9,768 nucleotides of DNA. Source: Alphaproteobacteria bacterium. GTDB taxonomy: Bacteria > Pseudomonadota > Alphaproteobacteria > CBDBCS01 > JAHZLG01. The notes under the pieces were generated by a model that ran no database searches, had not been told where the DNA came from, and was given only the letters and a program-made list of their open reading frames with translations. This document shows, one piece after another, positions 1 through 5,703 of the stretch. Location: the NCBI GenBank assembly GCA_022599995.1, contig JAHZLG010000071.1, forward strand, positions 1 through 9,768. The letters run 5' to 3'. Each line of letters begins with the position of its first letter. Within the stretch, counting starts at the first letter, position 1. The position numbers and the translations under genes were made by a program.

Positions 1-1
1 C

Positions 2-1402
2 ATGGGAAGATTCGTCGAGCGGATGCGCAATCGCAGCGAACGGATAGATCGCCTCGAGATCGAGGGGTTGGAGACCGAGATACTCGATCCGGATACCGTT
101 AATGCGCCGAAAATCTTGAGCCAAGACGGTGTGATCCGCTTTGGATTGCTCTTCGGTTTTGGTGGGTTTGTTGTTTTCATGCTATGGGCAACCCTTGTCC
201 CCCTGAGCGAGGGTGTGATTGCTAGCGGATTGGTTGCGGTGGAATCGCAACGCAAAACGGTTCAACACCTCGAGGGAGGAATTGTTGCCGAGCTGTTGGT
301 TGAAGAAGGTTCGTCAGTGAAGGCCGGCCAGTTGCTGGTGCAGCTCGATACCACCCAGCCACGGGCACGCCACGAATTGCTCCAAACGCGCTACTTCAAT
401 ACGCTGTCATTGCTCGACAGGCTGAACGCAGAGCGCGAAGGCGGAGATGCCATCGATTTTAACCCCGAGCTGTTGAAGCGGCTCGATGACTCGAACGTTG
501 CTGATATTGTCCTGCAACACCGATTTTTGTTTGAGGCACGGCGCGACCAAACCAGTGGTCGCCGCGACATTCAACAACGGCGGGTGAGCCAATTGCGTGC
601 CCAAGTCGCCGGAATCAATGCCCAGCTCGAAGCCAAAAAACGGGAGCGGCAACTTACGGAAATTGAACTCGAAAGACTGGAAAGCCTGCGAGGCCGCGAC
701 ACACGATTGGTGACCGTCACCCAGCTGGTTGCCCAGCAGAAATCGCTGAATCAAGTGGATAGCGATATTGGCAGCCTTCAAGCTGAGATTGCCGGCGCGC
801 GGGTCGCTATCAGTGAAGCCGAACTCGAATTGATCCAGATTGATCTTACCCTAAGGCAAGAGGTATCAACCGAGTTGCTGAGTGCCAAAGAACAATTGTT
901 CGAGATACGCGAGCAGCTGGCGGCAACGGACGATGTCTTGCGTCGCACGCAAATTCTCTCCCCGCAAAATGGCAAAGTGTTTGGCCTGCGCATCTTCACC
1001 GTAGGGGGCGTTGTTCCCCCTGCCGAGCCGATCATGGAGATCGTGCCAGTCGACGACAAACTGGTTATCGAAGCAAAGATTCGTGTGACAGATGTGGACA
1101 ATGTTGCTCCGGGACAAGCGGTGCGGGCAAGGTTTTCTGCCTTCAATGCGCGCAATACCCCCGAGGTGAACGGCCAAGTTGTCTCGGTGAGTCCCGATGC
1201 TGAGCTCGATCAGGCCACCCAAGAATCATTTTACTCTGCTATCGTGAACATCTCCGAAGAAGAAATGAACCGACTTGTGGGAGTTGAAGTCATTCCCGGC
1301 ATGCCGGTTGAGGTCTTCGTGACCGGGGGCGAAAGAACCGCGATTGATTACCTGTTGAAACCAATAACCGATGCGGCACGCAAGTCGTTGACCGAGGGCT
1401 AA
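2..1402 (+). CDS. HlyD-family type I secretion membrane-fusion protein (periplasmic adaptor)
   Basis: Adaptor of a type I secretion system. It is anchored in the inner membrane, spans the periplasm and joins the ABC exporter to the TolC-type channel. The 466-residue product has a cytoplasmic N-terminus (1-45), one membrane segment (about 46-67), and a lipoyl/biotinyl-like half-motif around 86-118 (VQHLEGGIV, then EGSSVKAGQ and LVQLDTT). A long charged coiled coil follows (about 185-315), then the returning beta-barrel half-domain (ILSPQNGKVFGL at 318-329, then IEAKIRVTDVDNVAPGQ, 356-372). The C-terminus, IPGMPVEVFVTGGERTAIDYLLKPI, positions 431-455, is typical of the HlyD/PrtE/LapC branch. 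Length is normal for the family. The ATG lies at the window edge, so I cannot check its ribosome-binding site or rule out a start further upstream. The TolC-like gene begins 3 bp after its stop, so the two are surely co-transcribed. The exporter ATPase is expected just upstream. Confidence 0.93.
   Translation: MGRFVERMRNRSERIDRLEIEGLETEILDPDTVNAPKILSQDGVIRFGLLFGFGGFVVFMLWATLVPLSEGVIASGLVAVESQRKTVQHLEGGIVAELLVEEGSSVKAGQLLVQLDTTQPRARHELLQTRYFNTLSLLDRLNAEREGGDAIDFNPELLKRLDDSNVADIVLQHRFLFEARRDQTSGRRDIQQRRVSQLRAQVAGINAQLEAKKRERQLTEIELERLESLRGRDTRLVTVTQLVAQQKSLNQVDSDIGSLQAEIAGARVAISEAELELIQIDLTLRQEVSTELLSAKEQLFEIREQLAATDDVLRRTQILSPQNGKVFGLRIFTVGGVVPPAEPIMEIVPVDDKLVIEAKIRVTDVDNVAPGQAVRARFSAFNARNTPEVNGQVVSVSPDAELDQATQESFYSAIVNISEEEMNRLVGVEVIPGMPVEVFVTGGERTAIDYLLKPITDAARKSLTEG
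1394..1398 (+). promoter_or_regulatory. Ribosome-binding site of the TolC-like gene
   Basis: GAGGG ends 7 bases before the TTG at 1406 and lies within the last codons of the HlyD-like gene. It supports TTG as the real start. No ATG occurs in this frame until residue 267, which is already inside the channel domain. Confidence 0.6.
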
Positions 1403-1405
1403 GAA

Positions 1406-3427
1406 TTGTTGCGTAAATGTTGCCAGGCCGTGCAGGGGACCTCTCGTCTTCTGCGGCTCCCCATCTCGGATGTGTTGGGCTTTCTCGCTGTTTTGTGTGT
1501 TGCGGGGACGACGGTGCTCTCCCCCAGTGCGAGTCTGGCGAAGGGGCTAGATGATTCCTCGTCGGTCATTTTCTCTCACGGACAGACCAAGTGGGGACGG
1601 ACGGGTGCCGGCGGCAACGGCACGCCCATAGTAGATCACGGCACGCCCCCGGGCGGCAACAGCACGCCTATCTACGGCAACGGCACGCCTATCTACGGCA
1701 ACGGCACGCCTATCTACGGCAACGGAACGCCGCTCCTGCTGGTGCAGTCAGATTCTCAGGACGGGGCCACGGACAGATTTAACAGTCTCATCAAAGAGCT
1801 GGAACGGGAAATCGAGCAGATCGATCAGGGGGATAACCTGCCTCCAGATATCACCGACAATGGGGGGGGGCAATCAACGACACCCCCCGAAGAACACATT
1901 GCGCCGGGCGCGACGCCTGACAATTATACCGACGACGGGGGATTCGATGAATCGATCGACGGGGCGATCGGGACACAAGAATCCGACTCCCCTTCGCAGC
2001 AATCCGATTCGGCAGGCCAAGGAACAACAACAGACAACACCGAAGAGACAGAAGAAGACAGCGGCACCGAAATTGGTGGCACAACGGAAGAAGAGGCCGG
2101 CACAGCAACACCCCTAGACAGTATCGGATTGCCCGCTGGCTTTATCAGAAGCCCGCAAGAATTGGCAACATTGGCCAATTCGCCTTATCACCTGCGCGAT
2201 GCGATGCGCGATGCGCTCGAACACGATCCCCGCATTGAGGCAGGCATCGCCGGAGTCCAAACGGCACAGGAACGCGTCCGGCAAGCCAAAGCCGCCCTGC
2301 TGCCTGACATCGTGACTAATTTCTCGGTCGAAGAAACCGACAGCCAGCAAACAACATCGCTTCAAGGGACGCAAATTACCGCCGGGGCTACCCTGTCGCA
2401 AAGCGTCTTTTCCTTCGGCAGAAACACCCAAGCGATCCGCGAAGCCGAGTCCAATGTTGAATCCGCCCTTCAATCCCTGCGCGGCATTCGCCAACAAGTC
2501 ATTCTCGAAACCATTGAGGCGTACATTCAGGTCTTAATCGGGGAAAGAATCTATCGCATCCGCACCAATCATCGAATCGACAGCATCAGCCTGCAAACGA
2601 CCGCCGAGCAACGCCTCGCCGAAGGGTTGATCCCCGTGACCGATCTTCGACTGGTGCGTTCCCTGTACAATCAATCCGAATCCGAATTGACCCAAGCCAA
2701 CGTTGATCGGCGAATAGCACGCAACAACCTAGAGAGCCTCACCAACAGAGGACTGGGCAAGGTCTCGCGGCAAGACTTCGATCCGATCGCCTCGATGGTG
2801 CCCAACAACCTCAACTCGGTCATCACGCAAACCCTCGAGACCAACACGAACCTCAAAGCCGCCCTGGCCAGCGTCGCCGCCGCCGGAGCACGTGCCAAAC
2901 GAAGCCGCAGTGAGCTGTTGCCCGAAATATCCCTGCAATTCAGCTCGCAATTCAGCAAGATCGAAGACACAAACACCAGCACCAATTCGGTCGGGTTGAA
3001 TGTGAGCTCGCCTCTTTACCGCGGGGGGTTGTTGCGTTCATCGCGTCGTGAATCGCTCTTTGCCCTGGAGCAAGCCGAGAAGCAAGCCGACCGCGTCCGT
3101 ATTGAGGCGGTAACGGCAGCACGCAACGCGTGGACGCAGTATGTCCTTGTTCAAGATAGCCACAGTGCCATAGTGCAAGCCCTGTCATCGGAGCAGCTGG
3201 CTATTAGAGACCTCGAAGACCAAGCCGACGAAGGACTCGTGGCATTCTGGCAAGTGCTCGATGCGCGCAACCGCTCGCTGAGCGTGCAGACCAATGAGGC
3301 AACACTTGGACAGCAGATCGATCTCTACAATTTCCGCCTGCTGTTTGCTATCGGGGTGCTTGATGATGAGAACATTGACCTGTTCTGGCTATCGAGTGGA
3401 GATGACCCCGTCGAGCAAACCCCCTGA
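1406..3427 (+). CDS. TolC-family outer-membrane channel with long repeat-bearing N-terminal extension
   Basis: Outer-membrane exit duct of the type I secretion system. The protein is 673 residues, against roughly 420-480 for ordinary TolC homologues. The start is TTG with a GAGGG site 7 bases upstream. The signal peptide is residues 1-45: basic N-region, hydrophobic stretch 22-37, probable cleavage after SPSASLA. Six heptads follow (68-109, best copies IYGNGTP), then a short charged helix (125-141) and an acidic Ser/Thr/Glu/Asp/Gly linker (about 145-240). The TolC domain runs from about 261 to 660. Its first repeat opens at YHLRDAMRDALEHDPRI and includes AKAALLPDI and the strand ITAGATLSQSVFSFGR. 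The second repeat has LKAALASV, RSRSELLPEISL and VGLNVSSPLYRGG. TolC termini face the periplasm, so the extension should be periplasmic, where it might contact the adaptor, peptidoglycan or cargo (inference). I do not recognise the heptad module from a named family. Confidence 0.88.
   Translation: MLRKCCQAVQGTSRLLRLPISDVLGFLAVLCVAGTTVLSPSASLAKGLDDSSSVIFSHGQTKWGRTGAGGNGTPIVDHGTPPGGNSTPIYGNGTPIYGNGTPIYGNGTPLLLVQSDSQDGATDRFNSLIKELEREIEQIDQGDNLPPDITDNGGGQSTTPPEEHIAPGATPDNYTDDGGFDESIDGAIGTQESDSPSQQSDSAGQGTTTDNTEETEEDSGTEIGGTTEEEAGTATPLDSIGLPAGFIRSPQELATLANSPYHLRDAMRDALEHDPRIEAGIAGVQTAQERVRQAKAALLPDIVTNFSVEETDSQQTTSLQGTQITAGATLSQSVFSFGRNTQAIREAESNVESALQSLRGIRQQVILETIEAYIQVLIGERIYRIRTNHRIDSISLQTTAEQRLAEGLIPVTDLRLVRSLYNQSESELTQANVDRRIARNNLESLTNRGLGKVSRQDFDPIASMVPNNLNSVITQTLETNTNLKAALASVAAAGARAKRSRSELLPEISLQFSSQFSKIEDTNTSTNSVGLNVSSPLYRGGLLRSSRRESLFALEQAEKQADRVRIEAVTAARNAWTQYVLVQDSHSAIVQALSSEQLAIRDLEDQADEGLVAFWQVLDARNRSLSVQTNEATLGQQIDLYNFRLLFAIGVLDDENIDLFWLSSGDDPVEQTP
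1607..1732 (+). repeat. Six tandem 21-bp repeats encoding a G-N-G-T-P heptad
   Basis: Six in-frame 21-bp units occupy 1607-1627, 1628-1648, 1649-1669, 1670-1690, 1691-1711 and 1712-1732. The units at 1670 and 1691 are identical in DNA. The unit at 1712 differs only near its end but encodes the same peptide, IYGNGTP. The first three units are diverged but keep the T-P ending, usually after N-G, H-G or N-S. Near-identical DNA points to recent unit duplication, so copy number probably varies between strains. Confidence 0.9.
1862..1870 (+). repeat. Nine-G homopolymer inside the TolC-like coding sequence
   Basis: Nine consecutive G encode Gly153-Gly155 in the low-complexity linker. Reading on in either shifted frame meets a stop well before the channel domain: TGA at 1918-1920 in one frame, and an end at 2117 in the other after a basic tail. 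A one-base slip would therefore switch the channel off. Confidence 0.75.
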
Positions 3428-3457
3428 CTGCTTGCTAATCTGATCATTCGAGCCCCG

Positions 3458-3479
3458 CGTTCGTAATCAAGGGCGAACG
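3458..3479. terminator. Weak stem-loop in the convergent intergenic gap
   Basis: The 131-bp gap between the converging TolC-like and ATPase genes (3428-3558) shows no gene. Its clearest structure is CGTTCG (3458-3463) pairing with CGAACG (3474-3479) across a 10-base loop. No T run follows on either strand, so a role as a shared bidirectional terminator is only a guess from the convergent layout. Confidence 0.25.
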
Positions 3480-3558
3480 ATTAAGGCCATCACCGAGCCC
3501 CGCCCCGAGGGCCGCATTTCCGCGTGCCAAAAGGATGTGCGTACTTGTCGCTGCCCCG

Positions 3559-4362
3559 CTAGACGCGTGGCACCGCGGCAAGCAGGTGCTGTGAATAGGG
3601 ATGCTGGGGCGCGGTGAAGAAATCATCGGCAGAGGCGCACTCGACCAGTTGCCCGTCCTTCATCACCCCGACCTGCGTCGCCATGAAGCGGACAGTCGCC
3701 ATATTGTGCGAGATGAAGAAGAAAGTAAGACCAAGCTGCTCTTGCAGATCGCGCAAGAGGTTGAGCACCTGTGCTTGAATAGAAACGTCCAATGCCGACG
3801 TCGGCTCGTCGCAAATGACAAGACGAGGATTGGTGGATAGGGCGCGGGCGATGCCAATCCGCTGCTGCTGTCCCCCCGAGAATTCGTGCGGGTACTTCTG
3901 TTTGTCCTGCGAGGCGAGACCAACAAGGGCGAGTAAGCTATCTATCCGTCGTGTCACCTCCAAAGGGGAAACAGAGGTTCGCTCACGACGGGAAAGGGCG
4001 ATGATCGGCTCGGCAATAATATCGCCCACATGCCAGCGGGGATTCAAGCTGGAGTAGGGGTTTTGAAAGACCATCTGCACCGCGCCGAGGGCATTGGCCT
4101 GGGCAATGTCTAGGTGGATATGCCCGCTCGTTGGCTTAAGGAGGCCGGCAAGCATTTTGGCTATCGTTGACTTGCCACTGCCCGACTCGCCAACGAGGGC
4201 GAAGCACTCCCCATCCTGCACGACGAGGGAGACATCATCGACGGCGAAGTTGGGTTTGGCGGATTTTCCTTTGTGCGTGAATCGCTCCATGATCGAGCGA
4301 CGTGGGTTGTATTCAAAACTCACGTTTTGCAGGGCGACCAGAGGGTGTTGTTGTGCAGTCAT
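3559..4362 (-). CDS. Peptide-type ABC transporter ATP-binding protein (DppF/OppF-like)
   Basis: Second cytoplasmic ATPase of the importer, pairing with the DppD-like subunit to power uptake. The 267 residues show Walker A GESGSGKST (58-66), Q-loop Q100 in VFQNPYSSLNP, signature SGGQQ (162-166) with QQQRIGIARAL, Walker B LVICDEP (181-187), the D-loop SALD, and switch His219 in ISHNM. QNPYSSLNPR and the HPYSQHLLAAVP end are hallmarks of the Opp/Dpp/Nik ATPase group. It stops directly after AVPRV, so it lacks the cysteine-bearing C-terminal extension of longer OppF/DppF proteins. Its length resembles NikE or SapF, so this may be natural. The start is the ATG at 4360-4362, with only a poor GAGA 10 bases upstream. 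The parS palindrome ends 17 bases before the start codon. Last gene of the operon, 186 bp after the DppD-like gene. Confidence 0.93.
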   Translation of the reverse strand: MTAQQHPLVALQNVSFEYNPRRSIMERFTHKGKSAKPNFAVDDVSLVVQDGECFALVGESGSGKSTIAKMLAGLLKPTSGHIHLDIAQANALGAVQMVFQNPYSSLNPRWHVGDIIAEPIIALSRRERTSVSPLEVTRRIDSLLALVGLASQDKQKYPHEFSGGQQQRIGIARALSTNPRLVICDEPTSALDVSIQAQVLNLLRDLQEQLGLTFFFISHNMATVRFMATQVGVMKDGQLVECASADDFFTAPQHPYSQHLLAAVPRV

Positions 4363-4379
4363 GGTAAGTTGGTCTCGAT

Positions 4380-4395
4380 CGTTTCACGTGAAACG
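4380..4395. promoter_or_regulatory. parS: parS-like ParB-binding site
   Basis: CGTTTCACGTGAAACG is a perfect 16-bp palindrome. Its inner 14 bp (4381-4394, GTTTCACGTGAAAC) are identical to the core of the widely conserved chromosomal parS consensus TGTTTCACGTGAAACA; only the outermost pair differs (C/G instead of T/A). ParB dimers load at such sites and spread along DNA to form the partition complex, usually in the origin-proximal part of a chromosome. This site is intergenic, 17 bases ahead of the DppF-like start codon, so bound ParB could also affect that gene. The match is seen directly; binding is inferred. Confidence 0.8.
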
Positions 4396-4417
4396 TGTCG
4401 GATGGTGCCTTGGGCAC
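4395..4417. repeat. Tail of parS module A with small hairpin
   Basis: This sequence directly follows the parS core and resembles the tail at 4521-4543 (shared GTCGG, then TGCCT and GGGCA). It holds GTGCC (4405-4409) and GGCAC (4413-4417) around a 3-base loop. The resemblance suggests that a parS-plus-tail module was duplicated. Confidence 0.5.
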
Positions 4418-4450
4418 GATGGGGGTTGGGCGTACAGACAGGGGGGGTGT

Positions 4451-4520
4451 GTGTTACGGTAAACGTGTCACGTTAAACGTGTCACGTTAAACGTGTCCCG
4501 TGAAACGCGTCCCGTGAAAC
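4451..4520. repeat. Five abutting 14-bp parS-derived tandem units
   Basis: Units lie at 4451-4464, 4465-4478, 4479-4492, 4493-4506 and 4507-4520 with no spacer. The second and third are both GTGTCACGTTAAAC, matching the parS core at 12 of 14 positions. The fourth also matches at 12, the fifth at 11 and the first at 10. Units four and five keep an intact right half-site GTGAAAC. The sequence also reads as alternating inverted repeats, such as CACGTT-A-AACGTG and AACGTG-T-CACGTT, so it could extrude hairpins. Possible low-affinity ParB sites, or decayed copies of a parS that expanded by slippage. Confidence 0.75.
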
Positions 4521-4543
4521 GCGTCGGGTAATGCCTCAGGGCA
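4521..4543. repeat. Tail of parS module B with small hairpin
   Basis: This is the diverged counterpart of 4395-4417, abutting the fifth tandem unit. TGCC (4532-4535) pairs with GGCA (4540-4543) around TCAG. It ends 5 bp before the stop codon of the DppD-like gene and could act in that gene's 3' untranslated RNA. Confidence 0.45.
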
Positions 4544-4548
4544 ACAGA

Positions 4549-5661
4549 TCAGGTCGCAAGAGAAGAGAGATAGGCCCGCTCTTCATCATCAAGGTTACTG
4601 AGCGCATCGTGCGTAAGGGGCGAAGGTGAGCTCGATGCAGCAGGAGGCGTCTCTGCGTGCGCAGATCGAGGGTGCCAACAAGCAACCCCTCCACCCCCTC
4701 CCCCTTCTCCCGCCAAAAGCGCGGGAATAGAGTCGCAAGCAGAGGAGACAAAGGCACACCGAGGAGCAAAGGCACACCCCGTGAATTGGGCACCAAGCCG
4801 CGGCATCGTGCCATCGATTTGCGAAAGGCGTTGCGGCCTACGCACTATGCTCGGAATGGACGCCATGAGCGCGGCCGTATACGGATGCTGTGGTGACAAA
4901 AGAATACGATCGACCGCGTTGAATTCGACGAGCCGCCCGGCATAGAGCACCCCCACCCGATCAGCGGCCTGCGCAATCACCCCCATATCGTGCGTAATCA
5001 GCAAAATAGCGGTATGGCGAGTGGCACAAAGCTGCTTCAACAGACGCAGGATTTGGGCTTGCACCGAAACATCGAGGGCGGTGGTTGGCTCGTCGGCAAT
5101 GATCACCTGTGGCTCGACGCACAGGGCAAGGGCTATGACGATCCGCTGTCGTTGTCCACCCGAAAACTCATGGGGATAGGCATCCATGCGGACGGTGGGC
5201 TCGGCGATTCCCACCTCGGCGAGCAAATCGATCGCTTGGGCGCGCGCCTGCTTATGGCTCTGCGTGGTGTGCGTGCGGATGGTCTCGATGAGTTGGTTCC
5301 CGATGGTAAGCAGGGGGTTCAACGAGGTCTGGGGGTCTTGAAAGATCATCGCCAGCTCTTTGCCGCGCAGGCGATGCAATTCCTTTGCCGGCAGGATGCT
5401 GATCGGCCGACCATTGAGCACAACACGCCCCGATGTGATCCGAGCATTGCGGGGCATCAACCCCATCACAGCATTCCCCAGCAAGGATTTTCCCGCGCCA
5501 GATTCGCCGATTAGTCCCAGAATCTCTCCACGGCGCAGTCCAATCGAGACGTCAAACAGGGCGCGTTGTGTCGCTGCTCGAGAAACAAAATCCACGGTGA
5601 GTGCCTCAATGCGAAGCAATTCATCGGCGTCTTGCCCACGAGATTCAAAAGGTGACGTCAT
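4549..5661 (-). CDS. Peptide-type ABC transporter ATP-binding protein (DppD/OppD-like)
   Basis: First ATPase of the importer, 370 residues from the chosen start. Motifs, counted from that start: Walker A GESGAGKS (52-59), Q-loop MIFQDPQTSLNP (105-116), signature FSGGQRQRI (166-174), Walker B VIIADEP (186-192) and switch His224 in LITHDMG. The C-terminal region has the Opp/Dpp cysteine motif, GCAFAPRC (295-302), then C309 and ACWHP, known in some family members to hold an iron-sulfur cluster. A glycine run (AGEGGGGGG) sits between these cysteines, and a 40-residue Ala/Ser/Pro-to-acidic tail follows ACWHP. I chose the ATG at 5659-5661 because GGAG lies 8 bases upstream. The ATG at 5677-5679, six codons earlier, has no visible ribosome-binding site. 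Stop overlaps nothing; the parS-derived array begins just beyond it. Confidence 0.93.
   Translation of the reverse strand: MTSPFESRGQDADELLRIEALTVDFVSRAATQRALFDVSIGLRRGEILGLIGESGAGKSLLGNAVMGLMPRNARITSGRVVLNGRPISILPAKELHRLRGKELAMIFQDPQTSLNPLLTIGNQLIETIRTHTTQSHKQARAQAIDLLAEVGIAEPTVRMDAYPHEFSGGQRQRIVIALALCVEPQVIIADEPTTALDVSVQAQILRLLKQLCATRHTAILLITHDMGVIAQAADRVGVLYAGRLVEFNAVDRILLSPQHPYTAALMASIPSIVRRPQRLSQIDGTMPRLGAQFTGCAFAPRCAFVSSACDSIPALLAGEGGGGGGVACWHPRSAHAETPPAASSSPSPLTHDALSNLDDEERAYLSSLAT
4686..4711 (-). other. G-quadruplex motif within the DppD-like coding strand
   Basis: Reading the minus strand from 4711 to 4686 gives four G runs (3, 5, 5 and 4) separated by loops AGAA, A and TGGA, a canonical quadruplex pattern. 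It encodes the glycine run before ACWHP. A 6-bp inverted repeat, TCCCGC (4708-4713) and GCGGGA (4721-4726), adjoins it. The combination looks like a small palindromic, G-rich insertion tolerated in frame. Folding is untested. Confidence 0.5.
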
Positions 5662-5669
5662 AGAAGCAA

Positions 5670-5673
5670 CTCC
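5670..5673 (-). promoter_or_regulatory. Ribosome-binding site of the DppD-like gene
   Basis: GGAG on the minus strand lies 8 bases before the ATG at 5659-5661. It is the reason for preferring that start over the ATG 18 bases upstream. Confidence 0.55.
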
Positions 5674-5703
5674 AGCCATTTCGGAAAACGCACATCACCA
5701 GCC

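Noticed and set aside
4451..4520. CRISPR array
   Set aside because: Units are 14 bp and abut with no spacers; no cas gene is present. They are better explained as parS-related repeats.
4740..4785. Short direct repeat CAAAGGCACACC in the DppD-like gene
   Set aside because: It simply encodes the two CAF residues of the cysteine motif and has no repeat character beyond that.
4990..5514. 174-residue open frame opposite the DppD-like gene
   Set aside because: It is antisense to the ATPase core motifs and shows no independent domain.
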